The position numbers and the translations under genes were made by a program. Shown here one piece after another: positions 1 through 11,092 of a stretch of DNA of 64,000 nucleotides. The number at the start of each line of letters is the position of its first letter. Position 1 is the first letter of the stretch. The stretch covers positions 1 through 64,000 of the forward strand of contig CACHPJ010000004.1 of assembly GCA_902581775.1 (NCBI GenBank). Reading direction: 5' to 3'. The DNA comes from an uncultured Pelagibacteraceae bacterium (GTDB taxonomy: Bacteria; Pseudomonadota; Alphaproteobacteria; Pelagibacterales; Pelagibacteraceae). The notes beneath the pieces were generated by a model. It made no database searches. It saw only the letters and a list, made by a program, of their open reading frames with translations, and was not told the origin of the DNA.

Positions 1-2
1 TT

Positions 3-1046
3 AATTTAAAAATTGCCCCATCTTTGAAGGGGCTCGACCCTGTTGATCAATCTAAAATTGATAAAGCTTTAATAAATTTAGATAATAGCGATAATAAAAA
101 AAATCTAGGAGCTAATGCAACTTTAGCCGTATCCTTAGCTAACTCGAAATCGGCAGCTTTATCACTTAAAAAACCACTTTATAAGAGCTTAGGAAAATCA
201 TTTTCTTTACCAAATCCTTTAATGAATATTATTAACGGAGGAGCTCATGCTGATAATGACTTACGTATTCAAGAGTTTATGATTAGACCTGACTCAGCTA
301 AAAACTTTATGAGCGCTATCGAAAAATGTTTCCTTGTTATTCAAAACTTAAAAAGTTTGTTGAAATCAAAAAAAATGCTTACTAACGTAGGTGACGAAGG
401 GGGCTTTGCTCCATCTATTGATACAAATGAGCAGGCGCTTGAGCTAATTGTAGATGCTGTTCAAAAATCAAAATTAATCCCTGGAAAAGATATTGTGATT
501 TGCCTTGATGTTGCTGCTAATGAATTAATAAATAAAGAAGGCAAATATTCTATTCAATCAAATAATCATATTTTATCTAACGATGTAGTACAATATTACA
601 AAAAATTGATTTCAAACTATCCCATTAAATCAATCGAGGATCCTTTTGCTGAGGAAGATTGGGACTCTTGGCAAAAAATTAATTCAGAGATTGGGGACAA
701 AGTTCAAATTGTAGGTGATGATTTATTTGTCACAAACTCTAAGAGATTAAAAAAAGGAATTGATAACAACTCTGCTAACAGCATTTTAGTAAAACCTAAT
801 CAAATAGGAACTTTATCTGAAACTTTAGATGTTATTTCTATGTCAAAAAAAGCAAATCTGAATACAATAATTTCTCATAGATCTGGAGATTCTGAAGACA
901 CATTTATCGCTGATCTTGCAGTTGCAACAGAATCATCGCAAATAAAAACAGGATCATTAGCACGATCAGAAAGAGTGGCTAAATATAATAGGCTTTTACG
1001 CATAGAAGAAGAACTTGGAAATCAAGTTAAAATGGCTAGAATCTGA
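3..1046 (+). CDS. eno: Enolase, 5'-truncated by window start
   Basis: Open frame continues upstream of the ORF-track start (NLKIAPSLKGLDPVDQ). Motifs NPLMNIINGGAHADN, GDEGGFAPS, SIEDPFAEEDW, VGDDLFVTN, SHRSGDSEDTFIADLAVA. Confidence 0.97.
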   Translation, partial: NLKIAPSLKGLDPVDQSKIDKALINLDNSDNKKNLGANATLAVSLANSKSAALSLKKPLYKSLGKSFSLPNPLMNIINGGAHADNDLRIQEFMIRPDSAKNFMSAIEKCFLVIQNLKSLLKSKKMLTNVGDEGGFAPSIDTNEQALELIVDAVQKSKLIPGKDIVICLDVAANELINKEGKYSIQSNNHILSNDVVQYYKKLISNYPIKSIEDPFAEEDWDSWQKINSEIGDKVQIVGDDLFVTNSKRLKKGIDNNSANSILVKPNQIGTLSETLDVISMSKKANLNTIISHRSGDSEDTFIADLAVATESSQIKTGSLARSERVAKYNRLLRIEEELGNQVKMARI

Positions 1047-1048
1047 CC

Positions 1049-1345
1049 ATGAAAATAAAAAATTTCTTATATACGAGAAAACTTTTATTGCTAAACATTT
1101 TTCTTGTATTATATATTTTAACAAATTTAATAGGTGGTGAAAGAGGTTTAATCTCTTATTTTGAGAAAAAAGAAGTTTATAAAAAACTACAAGGAGATGA
1201 AAAAAAACTCTCATATATGTTTAAAGAAACTCAATTAAAGAATAAATTATTATCAGAAAACGTTGATTTAGATTATCTCGATACTTTATATAGAGACAAT
1301 TTGAAATATGGTAAAAAAGATGAAATTTTGATTAAACTTAAATAA
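1049..1345 (+). CDS. ftsB: Septum formation initiator, FtsB/DivIC family
   Basis: About 98 aa, N-terminal TM helix plus short coiled coil, directly downstream of eno (a conserved neighbourhood). Confidence 0.75.
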   Translation: MKIKNFLYTRKLLLLNIFLVLYILTNLIGGERGLISYFEKKEVYKKLQGDEKKLSYMFKETQLKNKLLSENVDLDYLDTLYRDNLKYGKKDEILIKLK

Positions 1346-2283
1346 TGAAGCTTAGACACCCAGAAAAAATTAATAAACCTAATAATCCTATTAAAAAAAA
1401 ACCAGAATGGATTAGATCTAAAATTTTAGACTCAAAAACTTTTTTTAAAACTAAACAAGTGGTTAACCAAAATAGCCTTGTTACTGTATGTCAAGAAGCT
1501 AACTGTCCGAATATTACCGAATGCTGGAGCAAAAAACATGCAACCTTTATGATCATGGGAGATACCTGTACGAGAGCTTGTGCTTTTTGTGATGTTAAAA
1601 CTGGAAAACCGTCTGGCTTAGATATTTATGAACCGGCAAAAATTTCTAATGCAGTAAAAACTCTAAATCTAAAGCATGTGGTAATTACATCAGTGGATAG
1701 AGATGATTTAGAAGATGGCGGTTCAAACCATTTCTACAAAGTGGTAACAGCAACAAGAAAAAAAAATCCTAATACGTCAATTGAAGTTTTGACTCCAGAT
1801 TTTTTAAGAAAAGGTGATGCTTACAAAAAAGTGCTTGAAGCAGACCTTGATGTTTTTAATCATAATATTGAAACTGTACCAAGGCTTTATACATCAGTAA
1901 GACCTGGCGCAAGATATTTTGCTTCACTGGAACTTTTAAAAAATGCGAAAAAATTTAATAAAAAGATTTTTACAAAATCAGGGATTATGGTCGGTTTAGG
2001 TGAAACTAAAGAAGAAATTATTCAAGTTATGGACGATTTAAGATCCGCAGAAGTTGATTTTATTACAATTGGTCAATACTTACAACCTTCAGCTAAGCAT
2101 CATCCATTAAATCGATATTACCATCCGGATGAATTTAAAGAATTAGAAACCATAGCAAAGATAAAAGGTTTTTTATTAGTTTCATCTTCACCGCTTACAA
2201 GATCATCTTATCATGCTGATGAAGACTTTAAGAAATTACAAGATGCTAGAAATAAACTACTTGAATGTCAGCAGCGTCACTAA
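1345..2283 (+). CDS. lipA: Lipoyl synthase (radical SAM)
   Basis: [13 protein letters not shown] and [10 protein letters not shown] cysteine motifs; [23 protein letters not shown]. Confidence 0.97.
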   Translation: MKLRHPEKINKPNNPIKKKPEWIRSKILDSKTFFKTKQVVNQNSLVTVCQEANCPNITECWSKKHATFMIMGDTCTRACAFCDVKTGKPSGLDIYEPAKISNAVKTLNLKHVVITSVDRDDLEDGGSNHFYKVVTATRKKNPNTSIEVLTPDFLRKGDAYKKVLEADLDVFNHNIETVPRLYTSVRPGARYFASLELLKNAKKFNKKIFTKSGIMVGLGETKEEIIQVMDDLRSAEVDFITIGQYLQPSAKHHPLNRYYHPDEFKELETIAKIKGFLLVSSSPLTRSSYHADEDFKKLQDARNKLLECQQRH

Positions 2284-2708
2284 AAAGAATTATTCCTTGT
2301 AAAAAAAATCAGCTTATTGAAATGGTTCTAGATATTGAAAAATATCCCGAATTTGTTCCATGGTGTATCGCGGGAAAAATTAATGAGAAAAGAGAAAATG
2401 AAAATACTATTGAAATGAAAGGCGATCTAAAAGTAGGAAAAAAATTTTTAAATGAAACGTATTCGAGTTTAATATTATTTAATAAATCTGAAGATAAAAT
2501 TTTTGTAACTAACATAGAGGGACCTCTTAAGCATCTTAAGAATATTTGGCAATTTAAAGAAATTAATAATTCCACTCAATTAACCTTTGAAATTGATTTT
2601 GAATTAAAGAATAATCTTTTAAATACCATTATGAAAAAATCTTTTAATTTTGGTCTAAATAAAATTGCAGATGCATTTGAGAAGAGGGCAATAAGTTTAT
2701 ACAAATAA
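2265..2708 (+). CDS. COQ10/RatA-like START-domain (polyketide cyclase) protein
   Basis: [14 protein letters not shown]...; overlaps lipA 3' end as commonly seen in alphaproteobacteria. Confidence 0.8.
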   Translation: MSAASLKRIIPCKKNQLIEMVLDIEKYPEFVPWCIAGKINEKRENENTIEMKGDLKVGKKFLNETYSSLILFNKSEDKIFVTNIEGPLKHLKNIWQFKEINNSTQLTFEIDFELKNNLLNTIMKKSFNFGLNKIADAFEKRAISLYK

Positions 2709-3002
2709 ATGCTAACTGTAATTCTTCTTACAATTATTTTTATAATAACTCTATATTACTTAGTTGATTATATTAAATATTTAAGAACAGGAGATCCCAA
2801 TGAAAAGAATGAAAATTATTGGAAATTTTCATATGATTTTAAACCCAATAAAAAACGTGATTTTGAGCCTGACAGTAAAGATTTTTTAAAAAAAAAAAGG
2901 TTCAGAAATAGATTGGTATTTTTATTATATATAAATATATTTATAATTTTTCTTTTATTAAACAATCTAACCTCTCATATTTTAGAGAGCATTGTAAATT
3001 AG
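2709..3002 (+). CDS. Small membrane protein of unknown function
   Basis: 97 aa, hydrophobic N- and C-terminal segments with a charged middle; starts immediately after the upstream stop. Confidence 0.6.
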   Translation: MLTVILLTIIFIITLYYLVDYIKYLRTGDPNEKNENYWKFSYDFKPNKKRDFEPDSKDFLKKKRFRNRLVFLLYINIFIIFLLLNNLTSHILESIVN

Positions 3003-3449
3003 TGATAACGTTTTTTTAACAGTTATTTTTTGAATATTAGTTCTTCCTTTATTTTTAAAATTATATTTTTTAATAGTCACGTTTCCCCCTTTTTTTAAAC
3101 CTATATAAACAAGCCCAACGGGTTTTTGTTTCGTACCTCCACCAGGTCCAGCAATTCCAGTAATAGAAATGCATATCTCACTTTTACTAATTTTGCTTAA
3201 ATTGTTAACCATATACAAACAACATTTAACACTAACAGCTCCACTTTTTTTAATAATTTTTTTAGGAACTTTTAATATATTAATTTTAGCTTGATTAGAG
3301 TAGGTGACCAAGCCCATAGTAAAGACTTTAGATGCGCCATTTATAGAGGTAATAGAATTAGAAAGCATTCCACCAGTACAAGACTCGGCTATAGCTAGTT
3401 TAAGTTTTTTTCTTTTAAGTAGTGATACAACTTTTTTGTTTAAACTCAT
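2982..3449 (-). CDS. pncC: CinA C-terminal-domain protein / nicotinamide-nucleotide amidase
   Basis: AIAESCTGGMLSNSITSINGASKVFTMGLVTYSNQAK; ITGIAGPGGGTKQKPVGLVYIG. Confidence 0.9.
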   Translation of the reverse strand: MSLNKKVVSLLKRKKLKLAIAESCTGGMLSNSITSINGASKVFTMGLVTYSNQAKINILKVPKKIIKKSGAVSVKCCLYMVNNLSKISKSEICISITGIAGPGGGTKQKPVGLVYIGLKKGGNVTIKKYNFKNKGRTNIQKITVKKTLSLIYNAL

Positions 3450-3450
3450 G

Positions 3451-3951
3451 TCAAATTTTTGATTTAATAATCATAAATATAATTAGTGTTAATACAACAT
3501 AAAACCCTGCAATTACATCATCCATTATAACTCCAAAGCTATTCTTGAATTTTTTATCTATATAATTAATAGGAAAAGGTTTTTTAATATCAAAAAACCT
3601 AAATAAAATAAAAATATATATATAAAATAAAATACTTTCTTGTAAATTCTTATCTACTCCGTGGGCAACTTCATATAAATAAATAGGTATTGATTGACCA
3701 ATTACTTCATCGATTACCACTTCTTTCGGGTCTTTATTGAACTCATCCTTGATATAATTTTCAACTGCAAAAAAAGAATAAAAAAAAGTTGTAAGAAATA
3801 TTGCTAAAATTATAATATTAGGGAAATTTAGAATATGAAAAAAACTAAATAAAAGTATTGTGGTAATTAATGAAGTAATGGTGCCTGGCGCATATCTAAT
3901 TGTTCCGATTCCAAAAAAAGTAACAAATAAAAAGTTTATGTTCTTAATCAT
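3451..3951 (-). CDS. pgpA: Phosphatidylglycerophosphatase A
   Basis: FGIGTIRYAPGTITSL; VVIDEVIGQSIP; FRFFDIKKPFPINYIDKK; GVIMDDVIAGFY. Confidence 0.9.
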   Translation of the reverse strand: MIKNINFLFVTFFGIGTIRYAPGTITSLITTILLFSFFHILNFPNIIILAIFLTTFFYSFFAVENYIKDEFNKDPKEVVIDEVIGQSIPIYLYEVAHGVDKNLQESILFYIYIFILFRFFDIKKPFPINYIDKKFKNSFGVIMDDVIAGFYVVLTLIIFMIIKSKI

Positions 3952-5089
3952 ATTTGATAACAGATGCTATTACCTCACAGGCAATTGCTTTTTCCTTTCC
4001 TATAATACCTAATTTTTCTGTAGTTTTGCCTTTTATATTAATTTGATTTTTTGATATTTCACAAAGTTTAGAAATATTTGAAATCATCTTTTTTTTATAT
4101 CTTTTAATTTTCGGTGTCTGTGTAATGATATTTATATCTAAATTATTTAAATGAAATCCTTTTTTTTTAATCTTTTCAACAACTTCTCTAAGCAAAATTG
4201 TGGATCTAATATTCTTAAATTTTTTACTTTTATCAGAAAACATCTGTCCAATATCTCCCATCTTACATGCGCCAAGAATTGCATCTGTTATTGAATGTAA
4301 GACTGGATCTCCATCTGAATGGCCCAATGTTCCTAAAGATGATTTAATCTTTAAACCCGCTAAGTAAAATTTTCTTTTTGGAACAAGCCTATGAACATCA
4401 AATCCAATTCCGACTTTTTGTTTTGATCTATAAATATTTTTTAAGTTTTGGAAATCTTCTAGATCCGTAATTTTAAAATTACTCTTTTCACCTTCAACAA
4501 ATTTTATACCATTTAAATCCATATATAATGAAAAATCATCATCTTTATATTTAGATGCATTATTTTTGTGTAATTGATAAACTTCTTTTAAAGTAAAGGC
4601 TTGAGGAGTTTGTGTAAGAAATAAATTTTCTCTATTTTTTCCTAAGATATATTCATTTAGACTTGAGTCTATTTTTTGTTTCACAGCATCATTAATATCT
4701 ATTTTGGGAATTACTGCTCTTGAATACTTAATCTTATTTAATATTGATGCAAATAATTTTAACGAAAAATTTGGTCTAGCTACATCATGAATCAAAACTT
4801 TTGAATATGCACTGTTTTTATATAGATATTTTAAACCCTTGTAAGCAGATTCTTGACGATTTTTTCCTCCTTTAATTAGCACTATGTTTTTTAATTTTAA
4901 TGATTTAAGTCTAGTTTTGTCTTTCTTATTATAAACTATAACAATTTTTTTTATTTGTTTGAATTGTCTAGCTTTATCAATATTTATTTCTATCAATGAT
5001 TTTTCACCTATTTTCTGATATGATTTACTTATAATTGATTTAAACCTATGACTTTTACCACCAGCTAATAAAATTAAAGAGTAACTCAT
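3944..5089 (-). CDS. ispDF: Bifunctional IspD/IspF (MEP pathway)
   Basis: IspD part: LLAGGKSHRF, VLIHDVARPNF. IspF part: GIGFDVHRLVP, LGHSDGDPVLHSITDAILGA, KGKTTEKLGIIGKEKAIACE. Confidence 0.96.
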   Translation of the reverse strand: MSYSLILLAGGKSHRFKSIISKSYQKIGEKSLIEINIDKARQFKQIKKIVIVYNKKDKTRLKSLKLKNIVLIKGGKNRQESAYKGLKYLYKNSAYSKVLIHDVARPNFSLKLFASILNKIKYSRAVIPKIDINDAVKQKIDSSLNEYILGKNRENLFLTQTPQAFTLKEVYQLHKNNASKYKDDDFSLYMDLNGIKFVEGEKSNFKITDLEDFQNLKNIYRSKQKVGIGFDVHRLVPKRKFYLAGLKIKSSLGTLGHSDGDPVLHSITDAILGACKMGDIGQMFSDKSKKFKNIRSTILLREVVEKIKKKGFHLNNLDINIITQTPKIKRYKKKMISNISKLCEISKNQINIKGKTTEKLGIIGKEKAIACEVIASVIKYD

Positions 5090-5135
5090 TGTAATAATAT
5101 ATATTATATATATAAATTTTTAACGCTAATATAGA

Positions 5136-6917
5136 ATGTTCAAATTAATAAAAAATTTTAATTGGATAATTATATCATCTTTTTTCTGCATTATACTTGG
5201 AATTTTTACCTTTTTAACTTTTATAAATAAAAGCTTCATAGATCTAACGTCTCAAAATTTGCAGGTTTTACTAATTATAGACATTTTACTATTATTTATT
5301 TTTTTTGCTCTTATCTTCAAGAATATCTACAGGCTTTATTATACCCGAAAAAAAAACAGGATCGGGTCACAGACAAATTTAAAGTACATATCTTTGTTTT
5401 CGTTGTTTACATTCATTCCATCATTACTAGTTGCTATTTTTTCATTATTTATTTTTAATTTTGGCGTTCAAAAATTTTTTAATAATCAAATAACAGAAGC
5501 TGTAAACAATTCATATAGTGTTGCACAAAATTATCTTGAGGAAAGTAAAAAAACAGTAGAGTCAGATGTTCTTCTAATGAGTGTAGGTTTAAATAGAGCA
5601 TCAATGCTTTTTTACTCAGATATAAATAGATTTAAAAATATAGTTAGATCTGAGAAAATTTTAAGAAGAGTTGATGATATTTATTTAATAGATAGCTCAG
5701 GCAATATAATTTTTTCTGATACAAATAATTCTGAAAATACATTTGTTTTGCCTTCTGAAGAAAATTTTACTAAAGCTTTAGATGCTGTTCCAGTAGATAT
5801 TTCAAATAATATTCAAGAAAAAACATCTGTTATGATAAAATTAACGAATTTAATTGACACTTATCTTTATATTTCAAGAGATATAGAGCCTAAAATTTTA
5901 GAATATCTGGAGGAAACACAAGAGGCTGTAGATTTTTATTACTCTGTCGAAAGCAGCCAAACTGGAATTAAAATAACATTTGCGGTTATATATATAATTG
6001 TAGTTACACTACTCTTATTTCTTTCCACAATACTTGCAATCACTTTTGCAACAAGATTAACAAAACCAATTGTAAATTTAATTAGTGCCTCTGACAGCAT
6101 AAGTAAAGGAAAACTAAGTGTTAAAGTTCCTGTCTTGGAGTCTGATGAAGAATTTAAAACTTTAAATCAAAATTTCAACAACATGATAGATAGATTAAAA
6201 AGACAACAGGATAAGCTATTAACGGCTGAAAGATATTCGGCTTGGGAGAGTGTTGCTAGAAAATTAGCACATGAGATAAAAAATCCTCTTACACCAATAC
6301 AGTTATCTATAGACAGATTAAGAGAGAAATATTCAAAATTAATAAAAGATGGAAATAAGGAATTTAATGACTATCTTGAGACTATTAATAGGCAAATTGC
6401 AGATATAGAAAAGCTAGTAAATGAATTCTCAAATTTTGCAAGAATGCCTTCACCAGTTTTTAAAGAAATTAATTTGATTTCAATATTAGAAAGAGCAGTA
6501 AATTTTATTAAAATGAATTCAAATAACGAAATTCATATATACAACAAATCTAAAGATAAATTTTCAATGATTAGTGGAGACGAAGAACAGTTGTATAGAG
6601 CTTTTATAAATTTAATAAAGAATTCTGAGGAAGCAATTCTTGAAATTAAGAAAAAAGATGCGGATTTACAAGGAAAAATTCATATAGAATTTGACACTAA
6701 TAATGACTATATAGAGGTTAAATTTAAAGATAATGGAATTGGCATCAAAGACACGAAACAAATAATGAATCCATATTTTACTACCAAAAAAGATGGAACA
6801 GGCTTAGGTCTCCCAATAGTGAGCAAAATTATCAATGAGCACTCTGGAGAATTTTCTATTTTAAATAATGTTAAAAAAGGTGCTGAAATACTTATTAGTA
6901 TACCCATAAAAAAATGA
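5136..6917 (+). CDS. ntrY: Sensor histidine kinase NtrY
   Basis: N-terminal TM helices, HAMP, H-box ARKLAHEIKNPLTPIQLSIDRL, ATPase motifs DNGIGIKD, GTGLGLPIV. Confidence 0.92.
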   Translation: MFKLIKNFNWIIISSFFCIILGIFTFLTFINKSFIDLTSQNLQVLLIIDILLLFIFFALIFKNIYRLYYTRKKNRIGSQTNLKYISLFSLFTFIPSLLVAIFSLFIFNFGVQKFFNNQITEAVNNSYSVAQNYLEESKKTVESDVLLMSVGLNRASMLFYSDINRFKNIVRSEKILRRVDDIYLIDSSGNIIFSDTNNSENTFVLPSEENFTKALDAVPVDISNNIQEKTSVMIKLTNLIDTYLYISRDIEPKILEYLEETQEAVDFYYSVESSQTGIKITFAVIYIIVVTLLLFLSTILAITFATRLTKPIVNLISASDSISKGKLSVKVPVLESDEEFKTLNQNFNNMIDRLKRQQDKLLTAERYSAWESVARKLAHEIKNPLTPIQLSIDRLREKYSKLIKDGNKEFNDYLETINRQIADIEKLVNEFSNFARMPSPVFKEINLISILERAVNFIKMNSNNEIHIYNKSKDKFSMISGDEEQLYRAFINLIKNSEEAILEIKKKDADLQGKIHIEFDTNNDYIEVKFKDNGIGIKDTKQIMNPYFTTKKDGTGLGLPIVSKIINEHSGEFSILNNVKKGAEILISIPIKK

Positions 6918-8281
6918 AAAACGAAATTTTAGTTATAGACGACAACTCAGATATAAGATTTTTAATTTGTAATATTTTAAAAGAAAAAGATTATTTAGTA
7001 AGATCTGCTGCAAATTTTAATCAAGCTGAAATTGAAATAGATAAAAAATTACCGGATCTAGCTATTATTGATATTAAATTAGATAAAGGAGATAAAGATG
7101 GAATTGAATTATTAAAAAAAATTACAAAAAAAGATAAGTCAATTCCAATAATAATGATATCTGGACATGCAAACGTCCAACTAGCTGTTGAAGCAATTAG
7201 ATTGGGTGCTTATGAGTTTATTGAAAAACCTTTTTCAACAGAAAAGATAGTAAACTATGTAAAAAGAGCTCTAGAGAGCTTTAAATTAAAAAAAGAGAAA
7301 GACACTATAGAAAGTAAACTTTTTTACTCTTTCGAATTAATAGGTAAAAGTCCAGAAATTTCAAAAATTAGAAAATTAATAGATAAACTTTCTATAACAG
7401 ATAGTAGAGTTTTAATTACCGGACCTACTGGGAGTGGTAAAGAATTAGTAGCTAGAAAAATTCATAAAAATTCTTCAAGGTCAAATTCTCCTTTCATAGT
7501 TTTAAATTCATCTTTATTGCAGGAAAAAAAATATGAAAAACAACTCTTTGGAGAAGAATTTAGTGATGGTACTATATCTTACGGATTTTTAGAGATGGCT
7601 AATAAAGGCACATTGTTACTCGACGAAGTATCTGAAATTCCTTTAGAGACTCAAGCAAATATTTTAAGAGTTTTAATTGATCAGAAATTTAAAAGGATAA
7701 ATGGGATGTCAAATATTAATGTTAATATTAGAATTATTTCTTCTTCTTCAAAAAATTTAAATGCATTAGTTTCTAGTGGAAAATTTAGGGAAGATCTATA
7801 TCATAGGCTTAACGTAGTACCTATAAATTTGCCTTCTTTAAGCTCACGAACTGAAGATTTGCCACTACTGATAAACTATTTTAAATCTAAGTTATCAGAA
7901 ATTAATGGAGTAACAGAGGTGGAAATTGATACTTCCAATGATAATTTATACACTTATGATTGGCCAGGTAATATTAGAGAATTAAGAAATTTGATTGAAA
8001 GAATTTCTATTTTAGCAGTAAATGAGAATTTTTTAGATACAAATAAATTAATAAATGATATTTTGTCAGAAAAAAATACTGAAGACTACAAGGAAGATAT
8101 CATAAAGAAAGCAATGTCTTTTCCATTAAAAGAAGCAAGAGAAGAATTCGAAAAAAGATATTTATTGAATCAAATTAAAAAAAATCATGGTAATATTTCA
8201 AAAACTGCTGACCATATTGGCATGGAAAGATCTGCTTTACATCGAAAATTAAAATCTCTTGGAATAAAGGACCTTAATTAA
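6914..8281 (+). CDS. ntrX: Response regulator NtrX (receiver, AAA+, Fis-type HTH)
   Basis: Receiver DLAIIDIKL; Walker A GPTGSGKELVARKIH; Walker B GTLLLDEVSE; C-terminal HTH KTADHIGMERSALHRKLKSLG. Confidence 0.92.
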   Translation: MKNEILVIDDNSDIRFLICNILKEKDYLVRSAANFNQAEIEIDKKLPDLAIIDIKLDKGDKDGIELLKKITKKDKSIPIIMISGHANVQLAVEAIRLGAYEFIEKPFSTEKIVNYVKRALESFKLKKEKDTIESKLFYSFELIGKSPEISKIRKLIDKLSITDSRVLITGPTGSGKELVARKIHKNSSRSNSPFIVLNSSLLQEKKYEKQLFGEEFSDGTISYGFLEMANKGTLLLDEVSEIPLETQANILRVLIDQKFKRINGMSNINVNIRIISSSSKNLNALVSSGKFREDLYHRLNVVPINLPSLSSRTEDLPLLINYFKSKLSEINGVTEVEIDTSNDNLYTYDWPGNIRELRNLIERISILAVNENFLDTNKLINDILSEKNTEDYKEDIIKKAMSFPLKEAREEFEKRYLLNQIKKNHGNISKTADHIGMERSALHRKLKSLGIKDLN

Positions 8282-8283
8282 AA

Positions 8284-9666
8284 ATGAATATAATAATTTG
8301 TGGTGCCGGAAAGGTCGGGTTTTCTATTAGCAAGCAACTTGCTGCTCAGGGTCACTCTATAAGTGTGATAGATCAATCTAAAGAAGATATTAAAAAAATA
8401 AATGAAACCCAGGAGGTTAAGGGCATAGTTGGAAGAGCAACTTTGCCATCAGTCTTAGAAAATGCAGGAGCAGAAGAAGCTGACATGATAATAGCTGTCA
8501 CCAAAAGTGATGAAACAAATATGATTGTATGTCAGTTAGCGAGCTCTTTATTTAATATATCGAAAAAAATTGCTAGGATACGTACAAAAGATTTCTTAGA
8601 AGGAAAGTGGACTAAACTTTATAACAAATCAAATATACCAATAGATGTAATAATATCCCCAGAAATTGAGGTCGCTAAATCTTTATTTAGAAGACTAGAA
8701 GCTCCTGGTGCTTCCGACAACGTTCCGTTTGCTGATGATAAAGTAAAAATGCTAGAAATTCATATAGAGAAAAATTGTCCATTATTAAACGTACCTCTAA
8801 AACAATTAACTGATAAATTCCCAGATTTTAAGGCAAATATTCTTGGCGCATTAAGAGATAATAAATTTATCTTTCTTAAAAAAAACGACATGATGAAAGA
8901 AGGCGATGAAGTTTATTTAGTGGTTAGTAGCAATCAATTAAAACAAATCTTAAAAGCTTTTGGACACGAAGAAAAAGTCGCTAAAAAAATTTTAATTATT
9001 GGAGGAGGAAATATTGGATTAAATCTTGCTAAATTATTAGAAGCTAACTTCGAAGGAGTAAGAATTAAGATTATAGAAAAAAACAAACAAAGAGCTGAAG
9101 AAATAGCTTCTGAACTTTCATCTTCTATTGTTATTAATGGAGATGCTCTTGATGAGGAAATTTTAAAAGAAGCAAACATAGAAGAGTCTGAAACTGTATT
9201 AGCTTTAACCAACGATGACGAAAACAATATTATGTCATGCGTTCTTGCCGAAAAAAGTAATGGAAAAAAAATCAACAAGAGAACAATTGCTATAGTTAAT
9301 AAATCTAACTACAGTCTTCTTCAAAACTCATTAAATATTGATGACCTTGTTGATCCAAGAATGACAACAGTCTCTAGAATTTTAGAGCATGTCCACAGAG
9401 GAACTATTGGAACTGTTTACTCTTTACTAGATGGAGAATTTGAGTTTATAGAAGCAAAAATATTGGGAAAATCTGAACTACTAAATAAAAGTATAAAAGA
9501 AGCTAATCTACCAGAACACATAAGAATTGGAGCTGTTGTAAGGAAAGATGCTGTGCTTATACCAAGATCAGGTTTTATTTTCGACAAAGATGACCTAGTA
9601 GTATTGTTAGCGAAGAGAGAACATTTGCAAGAGGTTGAAAATATCTTTGCAGTTAGTTCAATCTAA
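8284..9666 (+). CDS. trkA: Trk system K+ uptake NAD-binding protein TrkA
   Basis: Two Rossmann motifs (IICGAGKVGFSISKQLA; IIGGGNIGLNLAKLL), two RCK/TrkA-C domains. Confidence 0.95.
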   Translation: MNIIICGAGKVGFSISKQLAAQGHSISVIDQSKEDIKKINETQEVKGIVGRATLPSVLENAGAEEADMIIAVTKSDETNMIVCQLASSLFNISKKIARIRTKDFLEGKWTKLYNKSNIPIDVIISPEIEVAKSLFRRLEAPGASDNVPFADDKVKMLEIHIEKNCPLLNVPLKQLTDKFPDFKANILGALRDNKFIFLKKNDMMKEGDEVYLVVSSNQLKQILKAFGHEEKVAKKILIIGGGNIGLNLAKLLEANFEGVRIKIIEKNKQRAEEIASELSSSIVINGDALDEEILKEANIEESETVLALTNDDENNIMSCVLAEKSNGKKINKRTIAIVNKSNYSLLQNSLNIDDLVDPRMTTVSRILEHVHRGTIGTVYSLLDGEFEFIEAKILGKSELLNKSIKEANLPEHIRIGAVVRKDAVLIPRSGFIFDKDDLVVLLAKREHLQEVENIFAVSSI

Positions 9667-9672
9667 ATAATA

Positions 9673-11091
9673 ATGAATTATAAAGGTATATTATATTATT
9701 TAGGTCTTTTTACTTTTCCTTTGGGATTTTTATCTTTTTTGAACATAATCTATTCCTCATATTTTGACTACTTTCTAAACACAGATTCTTATATATTAAC
9801 TTTAGGGATATCGTTTTTCTTTGGTTTTCTCTGTCTTTTTATATCTAAAAATAGTTCCAAAGAAATTAATTTTTATGAGCAATTAACTTTAGTTATTTTA
9901 GTATACATCTTCTCCGCAATAATAATCTCTATTCCATTCTATTTTAGTAATTACCAAATTACATTTATAAACTCTTTATTCGAAGCATTTTCAGGACTAA
10001 CTACAACAGGTTTTACCATTTTTAACAATATAAAATATCTAGATCCAACATTGATCATTTGGAGGTCATCTTCTCAATGGATAGGTGGTTTATATTTTAT
10101 TATTTTTTTAATTTTATTTTTTACTAATAGTAAATTCAATTTTAAACTATCAGGTTTAATTTACTCTGAAGACAAATCATTAAATCCAGAAAAAAATATC
10201 AAAAAAGTATCGTTAAAAATTTTTTTAATATATCTTTCTTTAACCTTGTTAACTTTTCTCTTTTTTGAAATTTCTGGTTTAAGATTATTTAACAGTTTAA
10301 ATTTAAGTATGACCACAGTATCATCAGGCGGTTTTTTACCAACAGACTCTTTAAATCTTATTATAAAAAATAACTTTCAAAAGATAATTTTAATTTTTTC
10401 ATTATTGATTCCAATTTTAAGTATTTATTTTCTTTATAATATCTTTAATACGAGAACATTTTTTAAAAAACATTTTGAAGATTTTTCTATTTTAACATTA
10501 ATAATAATAATATTTTTAATATTTTATTTAACAAATAATCATTTAGGATTCTTCAACACTATGATAAATGTTGTAAGCAGTATTAGTAATTCAGGAATTT
10601 CTTTAAATAAAATTACTGGAAATCTTTCTCTATTATTTATTTTTTTAACTCTTATAGGCGGTTCTATAAATTCTAATACATCAGGACTAAAATTCTTAAG
10701 AATCTTTATTCTTTTAAAATCTGCATTTTCCGAAATTTTTAGGATTGTTAAGCCAAATTATGTTATTGAAAAAAATATTCCTTTTTCAAATACTAAAATT
10801 AATAATGATATAATTAAAATATCTTTTTTTATCTTTATCTCTTTTTTTATAAGTCTTTTTATTTTATCTACATTATTACTTTTTGATAATATAACCTTTG
10901 AGAATGCTTTTAAATTATCAATTTTGACTCTAACTAATACAACGACTTCAGGTCTTTTTGATTTAGAAAGTCTTTTTTTTAGTAATTTATTAACAATCTC
11001 AAAAGTTTCAATTATAATATTTATGATAATAGGAAAAATTGAGTTATTATCTATATTATTATTGTTCAAAAAAATTTTAACAAAAAATTAA
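9673..11091 (+). CDS. trkH: Trk/Ktr-type K+ uptake protein TrkH
   Basis: Polytopic; four filter-like loops (TTTGFT, VSSGGF, ISNSGI, TTTSGLF); follows trkA. Confidence 0.93.
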   Translation: MNYKGILYYLGLFTFPLGFLSFLNIIYSSYFDYFLNTDSYILTLGISFFFGFLCLFISKNSSKEINFYEQLTLVILVYIFSAIIISIPFYFSNYQITFINSLFEAFSGLTTTGFTIFNNIKYLDPTLIIWRSSSQWIGGLYFIIFLILFFTNSKFNFKLSGLIYSEDKSLNPEKNIKKVSLKIFLIYLSLTLLTFLFFEISGLRLFNSLNLSMTTVSSGGFLPTDSLNLIIKNNFQKIILIFSLLIPILSIYFLYNIFNTRTFFKKHFEDFSILTLIIIIFLIFYLTNNHLGFFNTMINVVSSISNSGISLNKITGNLSLLFIFLTLIGGSINSNTSGLKFLRIFILLKSAFSEIFRIVKPNYVIEKNIPFSNTKINNDIIKISFFIFISFFISLFILSTLLLFDNITFENAFKLSILTLTNTTTSGLFDLESLFFSNLLTISKVSIIIFMIIGKIELLSILLLFKKILTKN

Positions 11092-11092
11092 A

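Noticed and set aside
2265-2708. RatA-type toxin of a toxin-antitoxin system
   Set aside because: COQ10/START-domain proteins are frequently mis-annotated as RatA toxins. Position after lipA and lack of a RatB partner fit a ubiquinone-related role.
8934-9278. Antisense ORF in trkA, and similar antisense ORFs over 50 codons elsewhere (e.g. 45973-46419, 35802-36125, 50943-51236)
   Set aside because: Each is wholly inside a strongly supported sense gene, has no recognisable motif, and is expected by chance from codon bias in this genome.
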